A program made the translations under genes and the position numbers. From Bin5 sp965207495 (GTDB lineage: Bacteria; Chloroflexota; Anaerolineae; Caldilineales; Caldilineaceae): a DNA stretch of 64,000 nt. The DNA lies in NCBI GenBank assembly GCA_965207495.1, contig OZ242287.1:1922001-1986000 (forward strand), given 5' to 3'. How positions within the stretch are numbered: the stretch's first letter is position 1; the number at the start of each line of letters is the position of its first letter. The notes below the pieces were generated by a model. It did not search any database. It had not been told where the DNA came from and saw nothing but the letters and a program-made list of their open reading frames with translations. Positions 28,990-37,661 of this stretch are shown here, piece by piece.

Positions 28990-29046
28990 GCTACCCACTG
29001 ACTCCTGACTCCTGACCCCTGACCCCCGACCCCTGACCCCTGACTT
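28990..29046. repeat. ACCCCTG/ACTCCTG heptamer array
   Basis: About eight tandem heptamers with third- and fourth-position drift (ACTCCTG, ACCCCTG, ACCCCCG). Confidence 0.8.
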
Positions 29047-29051
29047 TCGAC

Positions 29052-29080
29052 TTGACAACGCAACAATAAACGATTACCGT
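29052..29080 (+). promoter_or_regulatory. Possible promoter of the exporter operon
   Basis: TTGACA (29052-29057) is a perfect -35; 17 bases on is TACCGT, a weak -10. It lies 125 bases before the adaptor gene. Confidence 0.35.
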
Positions 29081-29204
29081 ATCCGCATCGTGCCCAAAGG
29101 CGGAGACTAGCACCGTGAGGGCACGGCGGACCGGGTAAGCCGTTCCAGCCTGCCTGGGGGACGCCACAATCTACTCTTCACGTCACGCTTTCCACAATAC
29201 AAAT

Positions 29205-30419
29205 ATGTCTGCCTCAGCCACCCGGAGATCCGGCGTTCCTTCCCGCCCGCTTTACACGCTCCTCCTACTCCTCCCTCTGCTCGCGTTCGCGTTCGCCGGC
29301 TGCCTCACCCCCGTACGCGCCGTCCCAACGCCCACGCCCTGGCCCACACCGGTTCCCTCAGAGCAGAACAGATACACGGTAACCCGCGGCACCATCGAAG
29401 ACCGTTTCCAGGTTATCGCCGAGGTCGCGCCCATACGTTGGGAACCGCTGGCCTTCGCCGTCGACGGCCAACTGGGCGCCGTCCTGGTAAACGAAGGCGA
29501 ACAGGCCGAAGAGGGCCAGATTCTCGCCGAGCTCATCATGCCCGACCTGCTCGAACGGCTGGAGCAAGCGCGCCTCGACCTCTCCCGCTCCGAAAGCGTC
29601 CTCTGGGTCTACGAAAACGAGTTGACCTTCGACCTGGAAAGAGCGCAGCTGGAGTCCCAACGCGCCGAGCTGCTCCTGCAACAGGCCCGCGACGCCGGCG
29701 ACACAGACGAAATCGCCCTCCAGGAAGTGGCCCTGCAACTCGCGCAAGTGAACCTGCGCGAAATCGAAAGCCGTGTCGACCCGTCACTGGAACAAGCCGT
29801 CGCTCGCGCCAAGCTCGCCTTCGCCGCCCTCGAACGACAGGTCGAGGAACGCCGCATCCGCGCGCCATTCGCAGGCCAGGTCGTCGCCGTCGGCATCAGC
29901 CTCAACAGCATGCGCGGCCCCCTTGAACCCCCACAGCGCCGCGCCGACGTGCCCGCCTTCTCCCCCTTCATCGTCATCGTCGAACCCGAACCCGTCGAAC
30001 TCATCATCTCCAGCCAGGCCGCCCGCGCCTCCGACCTCGTCATCGGCCAGGAAGTCACCGCAATTCATCGCTGGGCCCAGGACGAACCGTTTCCCGTGAG
30101 CATCTCCCAACTGCCCACCATCTCCTCCGGCGATCGTTTCATCCCCGGTTTTCCCGGCTCCATCCACCTGGCAGTCGAAGGCGAAACACCCCCGCTCGTC
30201 GCCGGTGAATTCATCAACATCGAAGTCGTCGCCGCCGTACGCGACGACACGCTCCTGCTGCCCGACGCCGCTGTGCGCCGCTTCGGAGGCCGCACCTTTG
30301 TCGTCGTCCAGGACGGCGACCGCCAGCGCCGCATCGACATCCGTACCGGCCTCGAAAGCCAGGGTATGGTCGAGGTGCTGGAAGGTCTCGAAGAGGGCGA
30401 CGTGATCGTAGGCCGTTAA
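29205..30419 (+). CDS. Efflux periplasmic adaptor lipoprotein (HlyD/MacA-like)
   Basis: A 404-residue protein with a lipoprotein signal: a hydrophobic stretch, then a putative lipid-modified C33 (FAGC). It is followed by a barrel-sandwich half (EVAPIRWEPLAFAVDGQLGAVLVNEGEQAEEGQILAEL) and a long coiled-coil hairpin rich in Glu/Leu (about 120-205). The second half-motif RIRAPFAGQVVAVG comes next, then beta-barrel domains. Adaptors of this type bridge an FtsX-type permease to an outer structure. The next gene starts directly after this stop (TAAATG), and all three genes form one operon. Confidence 0.88.
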   Translation: MSASATRRSGVPSRPLYTLLLLLPLLAFAFAGCLTPVRAVPTPTPWPTPVPSEQNRYTVTRGTIEDRFQVIAEVAPIRWEPLAFAVDGQLGAVLVNEGEQAEEGQILAELIMPDLLERLEQARLDLSRSESVLWVYENELTFDLERAQLESQRAELLLQQARDAGDTDEIALQEVALQLAQVNLREIESRVDPSLEQAVARAKLAFAALERQVEERRIRAPFAGQVVAVGISLNSMRGPLEPPQRRADVPAFSPFIVIVEPEPVELIISSQAARASDLVIGQEVTAIHRWAQDEPFPVSISQLPTISSGDRFIPGFPGSIHLAVEGETPPLVAGEFINIEVVAAVRDDTLLLPDAAVRRFGGRTFVVVQDGDRQRRIDIRTGLESQGMVEVLEGLEEGDVIVGR

Positions 30420-33260
30420 ATGCCCAACCGCCTCCCCTTTCTCGGGCTCGCGCTGCGCCGCCTCCTCAGTCGGCCTAGCCTCACCCTTCTCTCACTACTC
30501 AGCATCGTGCTGGCCATCGGCATGGTCGCCAGCATCCCCGTCTTCTCGCAAGGGGTCTCCTACCTCCTCCTTCAGGACGAGCTCGCCCACATCGGCACCG
30601 TCTTCCATCGTCCGCCCCTCACCATGCGCTTCTACTATATCGTCCCCAAAACCGCCGCCCTGGCGCTCGATAGTGCCCTGCGCCTCGAAACCGACTTTCG
30701 CCGCATCGTCGAACGAGAGACAGGCCTCACCGTCAACGAGACCCTGACCTACGTCGCCAGCCCCGGAATGACCATCCAGCCCGACACCGACGACACGTCC
30801 TACGCCAACCTCAAAGATAACGTTATCGTCGAGAATATCCAGTTCGCAGTCGTCACCAATATCCGCGATCGCATCAACATCGTTGAAGGCCTGCCCTACG
30901 GGACCGACACCACCGACGACACGGTCAACGTCTGGCTCTTCGAAGAAAAGGCCACCGAGCTGGGCTTCCAGGTCGGTGAGACCTACAACATGGTCGAAGG
31001 CGCCTCAGGTCGCGCCATCCCCATCACCGTCGCCGGTGTCTGGGAACCGGCCGACCCAGCCGACTTCTACTGGTCAGCCACCACCATCTCCTGGCGCAAA
31101 CTCCTGCTCGTGACCGATGACGTCTACCGCCGCGCCATCGAGCCTGCCGTCAGTCGCCGCACCGGCATCGCAGTCTGGTATCTCAACCCCGACGAAGACT
31201 CTCTCAAACTCCACCAGGCCGACTCCGTCGCCAACGGCCTGCGCATAGTGCCAAACCGTGCCGACCTGCGCTTTAGCGGCACCCAAATGGATGTCTCGCC
31301 CGAACTGCCTCTGAATCGCTACCTGCAGAGAAGAGCCAGCCTGTCCGCGCTCCTGGTCGGCTTCAGCCTGCCTGCCCTCGGCCTCCTTCTATTCTTCCTC
31401 TGGATCCTTTCCCATGTCACCGCCCAGTTTCAACAGGAAGAAGTGGCCATTCTCGCTTCACGCGGCGCCGGTCGCCGCTTTGTCGCCCTACTCATCCTGC
31501 TCGAAACCCTGCTCCTGCTCGTCGTCGGCATCCCACTCGGTTTCGGCGCCGGCTACATCATGGCCCGCGCCATGGGATTGGCCTCCGGCTTTCTCGTCTT
31601 TACGCCTCGCGCCGGCATTCCTGCCACGCTTCTCGAAATCGATTGGCGTCTCATCGGCGTGGCCATACTGCTGCTCGTTCTGGCAAGAGGCATCCCTGCC
31701 CTGCGCGCCGCCCGCGGCGGCATCGTCCAACACCTGCGCGCCCGCTCCCGCCCACACGCCGCCATTACCACCCTCATCCTGGCCGGCGACGGCGCCCTCA
31801 TCGTACTGACCTGGTACGCCTATCGCCAGCTGAGCCAGCGCGGAACGCTCGGCATCATCGGCTGGGAACCCAGCGGCGATCCTTTCCGCGACCCGCTGCT
31901 GCTCCTGACCCCTTCACTCTTCGTCTTTACCTCAGCACTCGTCCTGACCCATCTCTTCCCCCTGCTCATGGGGCCCGTCGATCGCCTCGGAAACCGCCTC
32001 CGCTCCTTCGTCGCCTACATGGGCCTCACCCAACTCCACCGCCAGGGCAGGCACTACTCCGGCAGCCTCTTCCTTACCATGGTCTGCCTCAGTCTCGGCG
32101 CCTTCTACGCCTCGATGGCCCTCAGCCTTGACCAGTGGCTGGCCGACCGCATCCACTACGAGGTCGGCACCGATTTCCGCTTTCAGCAGGGCATCCCCCC
32201 TCCCGCCATGGGCGGGCCCGTCTTCCCCGATGAGGAGCCCGACCCGGAAGTGGTGAGTGCGTGGCTGTTGCCCATTGAAGATTACCTGGAAATCCCCGGT
32301 GTCGATGATGCAACCCGTGTCGCTGTCTTCAAGTCACAGACCAGCGTCTCCCGCCAGATCGACGCCGTCTTTCTCGGCATCGACCGCTTCGACTTCCCCC
32401 GCGTCGCCTTCCATCGCTCCGACTTCAATTACGCCCCCCTCGGCGAAATGATGAATCGACTCGGCATGTATCCCAACGGGATCCTTGTTTCTCGCAATTT
32501 CCTGCGTCGCAGTCGCCTCCTCGAAGGCCAGACCACCGAGCTGCAAATCTCGATCAACTACGGCTCCCTTGAGCACGAATTTCTCATCGTCGGCGCCTAC
32601 GACTACTTCCCCACCGCCTATCCCGAGGATACCGAAGTCTTCGTCGGCAATCTGGACTACGTTTTCGAGCAGGTCGGCGACGAAAGCCTGCACCAGATCT
32701 GGATGAAGACCAACACTGAAGCCGTCCCCCAAACGATTGTCGACACCCTGATCGAAATGGGTATCTGGCCGATCCGCATCCGCGACGCCCGCGCCCTTCT
32801 CACCCTCGACGAGGAGAGAGTCGAGCGCATCGGCCTCTACGGCATCCTGTCCGTCGGCTTTCTCGCCTCCACCCTGCTCGCCAGCCTCGGCCTCCTTGTC
32901 TACACCTATGCCTCGCTCCAGGGCCGCCTGCAGCAGATCAGCGTCATGCGCGCCGTCGGCCTCAAAACCAGGCTCGTCCTCGCCATGGTCGGCGTCGAAT
33001 ACCTTGGCGTGATCCTTTTTGGTGTCCTGTGGGGAGTTGTCATCGGCATCGCCACCGCCTGGCTCTTCGTACCCTTTTTCCGCGTCAGCGGCGATCCGAT
33101 CTTTGCGCTGCCCCCCTTCGTGCGTCACATCGCCTGGGGCCAGATCGGTATCCTCGCGCTCGTATTCGGCACCGCCCTCCTGGGCTCCCAGTCGATAATC
33201 CTCTACTGGAGTACACGCCGCGATCTCTTCCAGGTTCTGCGCATGGGACAGAGGGAGTAA
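30420..33260 (+). CDS. FtsX/MacB-type ABC transporter permease, large
   Basis: A 946-residue membrane protein. One helix near residue 20 (LTLLSLLSIVLAIGMVA) is followed by a large soluble domain (about 45-310), a bundle of three to four helices (about 312-460), and a second soluble region. The last three helices are near the C-terminus (ILSVGFLASTLLASLGLLVYTYASL, MVGVEYLGVILFGVLWGVVIG and the final helix). ISVMRAVGL before the penultimate helices is a classic FtsX coupling motif. Such permeases move lipids, peptides or drugs, using a mechanotransmission mechanism. The cargo is unknown. Confidence 0.88.
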   Translation: MPNRLPFLGLALRRLLSRPSLTLLSLLSIVLAIGMVASIPVFSQGVSYLLLQDELAHIGTVFHRPPLTMRFYYIVPKTAALALDSALRLETDFRRIVERETGLTVNETLTYVASPGMTIQPDTDDTSYANLKDNVIVENIQFAVVTNIRDRINIVEGLPYGTDTTDDTVNVWLFEEKATELGFQVGETYNMVEGASGRAIPITVAGVWEPADPADFYWSATTISWRKLLLVTDDVYRRAIEPAVSRRTGIAVWYLNPDEDSLKLHQADSVANGLRIVPNRADLRFSGTQMDVSPELPLNRYLQRRASLSALLVGFSLPALGLLLFFLWILSHVTAQFQQEEVAILASRGAGRRFVALLILLETLLLLVVGIPLGFGAGYIMARAMGLASGFLVFTPRAGIPATLLEIDWRLIGVAILLLVLARGIPALRAARGGIVQHLRARSRPHAAITTLILAGDGALIVLTWYAYRQLSQRGTLGIIGWEPSGDPFRDPLLLLTPSLFVFTSALVLTHLFPLLMGPVDRLGNRLRSFVAYMGLTQLHRQGRHYSGSLFLTMVCLSLGAFYASMALSLDQWLADRIHYEVGTDFRFQQGIPPPAMGGPVFPDEEPDPEVVSAWLLPIEDYLEIPGVDDATRVAVFKSQTSVSRQIDAVFLGIDRFDFPRVAFHRSDFNYAPLGEMMNRLGMYPNGILVSRNFLRRSRLLEGQTTELQISINYGSLEHEFLIVGAYDYFPTAYPEDTEVFVGNLDYVFEQVGDESLHQIWMKTNTEAVPQTIVDTLIEMGIWPIRIRDARALLTLDEERVERIGLYGILSVGFLASTLLASLGLLVYTYASLQGRLQQISVMRAVGLKTRLVLAMVGVEYLGVILFGVLWGVVIGIATAWLFVPFFRVSGDPIFALPPFVRHIAWGQIGILALVFGTALLGSQSIILYWSTRRDLFQVLRMGQRE

Positions 33261-33264
33261 CAGC

Positions 33265-35292
33265 ATGACGCAAGCCGCAACCGCAAACGGCACACCCCTG
33301 GTCGTCTGCGACAACTTGGTCAAAATCTATCAGATAGACGAAATCGAGGTCGTGGCCCTCCAGGGCCTCGATCTGGAAATCCGCCGCGGCGAGATGATGG
33401 CGATCATCGGCGCCAGCGGCAGTGGCAAATCCTCCCTCCTCAACATCATCGGCGGCCTCGACCGTCCCTCGGCCGGCCAGATCACCGTCAACGGACGCAA
33501 CCTGCTCAAAGCCGCCGACAAGGAGCTGGAGGACTACCGCCTGCAGGACGTTGGCTTCGTATGGCAGCAGTCCGCCCGCAACCTCATCCCCTACCTGACC
33601 GCCCAGGAGAACGTCGAGCTCCCCATGATCGCAGCCCGTGAACACACCGCGCCGCCGGCAGAACGCGCACTAGAGCTGCTCGACGCCGTTGGACTGCTCA
33701 GCCATAGCCACCACCGTCTGGCGCAACTCTCAGGGGGACAGCAACAGCGCGTCGCCATCGCCGTAGCACTGGCCAATCAACCCCAGATCCTCCTTGCCGA
33801 TGAACCGACCGGCGAGGTCGACTCGGTCACCGCCAACCAGATCTGGCAGCTCCTTCGCGAGCTGAACCGCCGCTTCAACCTCACCAGCATCATCGTCAGC
33901 CACGACCGCGATATCGCTCGTATCGTCGATCGCGTAATCGGCATCCGTGACGGCAAAATCAGCACCGAAATCGTGCGCCAATCACACACCGGCATGCTCG
34001 ATGACCAGCTGTCCGCCGGGCTGGACGACCCCGACAGCGACCCATTCGCCGCTGACGGGCCCGCCGGAGGTACCGACAGCCCGAACCTCCAACTCGAAGA
34101 GCGTGTCGTCCTCGATGCCGTCGGTCGCCTGCAGATGCCCCACGAGTATCTGGAACAGCGCGGCATCCACCGCAGAGCGGTCGTGCAACTTGTCGAAGAT
34201 GGCATCCTTGTGCGCCAGGCGCAGGAACAGCTTTCTTTCACCGGCGACGACAACGCCGCCGGCGCCTACCTCGGCGACGAGGACGATCTCTCCGCCTGGG
34301 AACAGGACCCCACGCCCCGCCGCCGCAATCCGTGGTGGCGTAGGCTCCTGCTGGGCGCTCCCCGCGAAGTTGACGAAAGTCCGGATCCCCTGCAGGCTGC
34401 CAACCCTTGGGAGAGCGACGTAACCCCCTCTGCCGAAAATGACGACTATGCGCCCGCAGACAGTTCCCGCCAAACGCTCCAGTGGGACAGTAACGCCGCC
34501 TCCGCTCGCGCCACCTTCGCGCCCCCGGAGCCTACCCCCGAAACCAGCACCGCCGCTGCCGAATCCGAATCCTTGGTGATTTCGGAATTCTACCGGGGAC
34601 CACTCGTCGAGGTCAGCGATCTCGAGCGCGTCTATTCCGTGGGCGATCAGTCCGTCTATGCCTTGCGCGGCATCGATCTGTCTGTCCCCCGCCGCTGCTT
34701 CGCCCTCTTTCGCGGCCGCTCCGGCTCCGGCAAAACAACACTGCTCAACCTGATCGGCAGCCTCGACACCCCAACCGCAGGCCGCGTCTCTCTTTTCGGT
34801 CAGGACATCGCAGAGCTGACCGCCGATCAATGCGCCCAGATCCGCCAACACCATATAGGCTTCGTTTTCCAGGCATTCTCCCTCATTCCCACCCTGTCAG
34901 CCCAGGAAAATGTCGAGATGACCTTGCGAATCCTCGGCCAACCCGCCGCCGAGCGCCGTCGCAGGGCCGCCTACTGCCTGTCACTTGTCGGGCTTGGCCG
35001 CTGGGCCGACCACCGCCCCTTTGAAATGTCGGGCGGCCAGCAGCAGCGTCTCTCCATCGCCCGCGCCCTCGCCCACGGCCCGGCTATGCTGATCGCAGAC
35101 GAACCCACCAGTGACCTCGACAGCGAAACCGGCCGCCAGATCCTGGAACTGTTCGCCCAGCTGGTCGCAGAGCAAGGCATCACCGTGCTGATGGCCAGCC
35201 ACGATCCCACCAGCGATGACTTTGCCACCGAAGTATACGAGCTTCAGGATGGCCAGATAGCCAGACACATGACCAACGGCCGTTCGAACTAG
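33265..35292 (+). CDS. ABC transporter ATPase with two nucleotide-binding domains
   Basis: A 675-residue protein carrying two complete LolD/MacB-like ATPase domains. Domain 1: Walker A GASGSGKS 49-56, signature LSGGQQQR 155-162, LLADEPTG 176-183, His switch SHD near 212. Domain 2: GRSGSGKT 484-491, signature MSGGQQQR 588-595, IADEPTSDLD near 610, SHD near 641. Between them (about 235-440) lies an acidic linker with a compact, possibly winged-helix-like segment (LEERVVLDAVGRLQMPHEYLEQ onward). Family members normally have one domain per chain and dimerise. Here one polypeptide could form the dimer by itself. All catalytic residues look intact. Confidence 0.9.
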   Translation: MTQAATANGTPLVVCDNLVKIYQIDEIEVVALQGLDLEIRRGEMMAIIGASGSGKSSLLNIIGGLDRPSAGQITVNGRNLLKAADKELEDYRLQDVGFVWQQSARNLIPYLTAQENVELPMIAAREHTAPPAERALELLDAVGLLSHSHHRLAQLSGGQQQRVAIAVALANQPQILLADEPTGEVDSVTANQIWQLLRELNRRFNLTSIIVSHDRDIARIVDRVIGIRDGKISTEIVRQSHTGMLDDQLSAGLDDPDSDPFAADGPAGGTDSPNLQLEERVVLDAVGRLQMPHEYLEQRGIHRRAVVQLVEDGILVRQAQEQLSFTGDDNAAGAYLGDEDDLSAWEQDPTPRRRNPWWRRLLLGAPREVDESPDPLQAANPWESDVTPSAENDDYAPADSSRQTLQWDSNAASARATFAPPEPTPETSTAAAESESLVISEFYRGPLVEVSDLERVYSVGDQSVYALRGIDLSVPRRCFALFRGRSGSGKTTLLNLIGSLDTPTAGRVSLFGQDIAELTADQCAQIRQHHIGFVFQAFSLIPTLSAQENVEMTLRILGQPAAERRRRAAYCLSLVGLGRWADHRPFEMSGGQQQRLSIARALAHGPAMLIADEPTSDLDSETGRQILELFAQLVAEQGITVLMASHDPTSDDFATEVYELQDGQIARHMTNGRSN

Positions 35293-35347
35293 AAGAGTAC
35301 ATCCCGACTTCCCGTATTTCACCGCCTCCCGCACAGGAGACCCGAAA

Positions 35348-36376
35348 ATGGCCCAGACTTGGCGCGTCGCCATCGCCGGCTGCCATCGCATGCTCGACCG
35401 CAAACCGGCCAATCACAACTTCGCCACCGCCTTCGATGCCGTGCCCGACACCGAAATCGTCGCCGTATTCGACCTCGGCGCCGGTACGCGCCAGGAGTTT
35501 CAAGACTGCTGGGGTGACCAGGTCGCCGCCTACGATGACTTTGGCCGCATGCTGCAGCAGGAAAAACCCGATCTTCTCTGCGTAGCAACCAGCCAGAAGA
35601 TGCACGCCGACCAGATCGAACAGGCCGTCGCTGCCGGTGTGCGCGGAATCCTCTGTGACAAGCCCCTCGTGACCAGCCTTTCCGAAGCCGACCGGCTCCT
35701 GGACGCCTGCCGCACCGCCGGTGTCCCACTTGCTCTCGGCCTCGACCGCCGTTGGCTCGTCTCCTACCACCGTCTGGCCGAACTGCTGCGCGATGGCATC
35801 GTCGGCGAGCTGCAGTCGCTCATCATCTACGGCATCTCCAACCTGATCAACCACGGCTGTCACTGGTATGACGCAGCCCTCCAACTTGCCGGCGATCTCG
35901 AACCGCAATGGGTGAGCGGATTTGTCGACGATCTCCCCGGCGAAGCGCCCGATTCCCGCCGCCATCTGGACCCGCCAGGTCGTCTTATGGTGGGGCTGGC
36001 CGGAGACGTCCAACTTTACTTCACGCCCGGCGGCAGCCAGCGGCCGGCCTTCGACGTAATCGGCAGCCAGGGTCGTCTGACAATTGTGGATGATGGGCTG
36101 CAGGCGTGGCAGTGGCAAGACGCCGGCGCGCCGCCGTTACCGCTGGATATCCCCCAGCCGGTCCGAGACTTCCCCGCCGGCACCGCTATTGTGCACGATT
36201 TGGTCGACGCCGTCGCCAAGGGCGGCAGGACCGCCTGCGACGTCGAAGAGGCCCGCCGCGCCACCGAAATCGGCTTCGCCGTTCACTTGTCGCACGCGCG
36301 CCAAGGCGCCCGCGTCGACCTGCCCGCCGCCGACCGCGAGTTGCGTATTCCTTCGTTCCCGTGGGGAAATGAATAG
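35348..36376 (+). CDS. Gfo/Idh/MocA-family oxidoreductase
   Basis: A 342-residue protein. AIAGCHRMLD replaces the usual GxGxxG loop, but DFGRMLQQEKPDLLCVATSQKMHADQIEQAVAAGV and CDKPLVTS identify the family. HWYDAALQLAG carries the catalytic-region His. The altered nucleotide loop may lower or change cofactor use. It lies 55 bases after the exporter ATPase but is probably functionally separate, and is convergent with the aminotransferase gene. Confidence 0.88.
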   Translation: MAQTWRVAIAGCHRMLDRKPANHNFATAFDAVPDTEIVAVFDLGAGTRQEFQDCWGDQVAAYDDFGRMLQQEKPDLLCVATSQKMHADQIEQAVAAGVRGILCDKPLVTSLSEADRLLDACRTAGVPLALGLDRRWLVSYHRLAELLRDGIVGELQSLIIYGISNLINHGCHWYDAALQLAGDLEPQWVSGFVDDLPGEAPDSRRHLDPPGRLMVGLAGDVQLYFTPGGSQRPAFDVIGSQGRLTIVDDGLQAWQWQDAGAPPLPLDIPQPVRDFPAGTAIVHDLVDAVAKGGRTACDVEEARRATEIGFAVHLSHARQGARVDLPAADRELRIPSFPWGNE

Positions 36377-36398
36377 GGGTGGCCCGTCTCCGGTTCCG

Positions 36399-37658
36399 TC
36401 AGCCGGCCCGGTAGGCTCCTGCCACCTTCTGAAAGATGGCGATCACGTCGTCAATCTCCTGCGTACCCCAGTTCTCGTGGATCGAAAACGTGAAGTGGCT
36501 TCTCAGCATCGCCTGCGCGTTGGGGCACGGAAAATCGCGATCCGGATCGCCCTTGTATAACGGACTGGCCCAGGGGTAGCCGCTGCTGCCAAAGACCCGC
36601 CGTTCCGTATACCACGACTGCCGGTGCGGCATCCCGTACCGGTAATCGTCCGTCACCGGCAGGCCCTCCTGGCGTAGACTCTCGCAAAACGTCTCCTTGT
36701 CACACGCCGCCCGCTCCGGGTAAAACGCCACCGGCAAAAACCAGTTGCTGGACACGACATTCCGCCCCGGCCGCTGCATGGAAATCATCTCCGCCTCTTC
36801 CGTGCCTTCGATCAGCTGGCCGACAATTGCCTGCCTGCGTTCGATCATCTCCGGCAGTTTGCGCAGCTGAATCAGGCCAACAACGGCTGCCAAATCCGTC
36901 TGGTTGAAGTTCAGCGTCGCCTGCATATTCGTCGCGCGTTCCGGCAGAAAGTGGGGCTTCCCGCGGTCAGCCATCCGCCGCACCGACTGGTAGAGCCCCT
37001 CGTCCCGGGTGAAGACCATCCCGCCCTGCCCGCCCGAGCTATGGTTCTTTCCCGAATTCGTCGAAAAGGCCGACAGGTCGCCGAAACTCCCGGCCAGCCG
37101 CCCTTTGAACCGCGCCCCGTGCGCCTGCGCACAGTCTTCGATCACCGGAATGCCATGTCGCCCCGCAACCGCCATGATGCCGCCGATATCGGCCGGCTCA
37201 CCAGCAATATGCGGTACGATAATCGCGCTCGTACGCGGCGAAATCAGTTCCTCGATCTGCTCTGGCCCTGTATTGAAACTGCCCGGCGCCGAGTCCGCGA
37301 TCATCGGGATCATGCTCTGCAAGGGGATGGGCATAATCCCGCCCGGGTCCGTAAACGGGCCGATGACGACCTCGGTGAACGCCTCCAGCTCCAACGCCAG
37401 CAGCGCCACGTAAATCGCCGCTGACCCCGAGCTGACCGCATCCGCGTACCCGCCCCCCAGGTACTCCGCAAACGCCGCGCAGTACGCCTCCTCCTCCTCG
37501 CCCTGGTACGCGCCCAGCGTCCCCGTTGCAACGACCTTGTCCATGTACGCGCTGACCGCCTCCACTTCCTCGCTCCCAATGTGCCCGCGCGCCGGCAACG
37601 GCGCCTCTCTCACCGGACTACCCCCATGCAAGGCCAGCTTACTCACACTGTCACTCAT
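36399..37658 (-). CDS. DegT/DnrJ/EryC1/StrS-family PLP aminotransferase
   Basis: A 419-residue PLP enzyme of the sugar aminotransferase fold. Residues D175 and Q178 (VIEDCAQAHGA) bind PLP, and K204 in STNSGKNHSSGGQGG is the Schiff-base Lys. SSGSAAIYVALLAL near 77-90 is the phosphate-binding start. Members transaminate keto-sugars or keto-cyclitols (for instance scyllo-inosose); the substrate is not determinable. The ATG lies three bases past the stop of the heparinase-like gene, with GGAGG inside that gene's last codons, so the two are translationally coupled. Confidence 0.92.
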   Translation of the reverse strand: MSDSVSKLALHGGSPVREAPLPARGHIGSEEVEAVSAYMDKVVATGTLGAYQGEEEEAYCAAFAEYLGGGYADAVSSGSAAIYVALLALELEAFTEVVIGPFTDPGGIMPIPLQSMIPMIADSAPGSFNTGPEQIEELISPRTSAIIVPHIAGEPADIGGIMAVAGRHGIPVIEDCAQAHGARFKGRLAGSFGDLSAFSTNSGKNHSSGGQGGMVFTRDEGLYQSVRRMADRGKPHFLPERATNMQATLNFNQTDLAAVVGLIQLRKLPEMIERRQAIVGQLIEGTEEAEMISMQRPGRNVVSSNWFLPVAFYPERAACDKETFCESLRQEGLPVTDDYRYGMPHRQSWYTERRVFGSSGYPWASPLYKGDPDRDFPCPNAQAMLRSHFTFSIHENWGTQEIDDVIAIFQKVAGAYRAG

Positions 37659-37661
37659 GAC

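Larger units (their letters stand above)
28037..29204. other. Long repeat-rich intergenic region
   Basis: Over 1.1 kb with no supported gene. It contains a palindromic repeat near 28152, heptamer arrays, one copy of a ~130-base dispersed element, and CTCCGTGG repeats, followed by a possible promoter at 29052. Short open frames are repeat translations. Confidence 0.75.

Noticed and set aside
28692..29066. Minus-strand frames of 107-124 residues with repeated EEHGEL and GGRGG peptides
   Set aside because: They are translations of the CTCCGTGG repeats and have no coding character.
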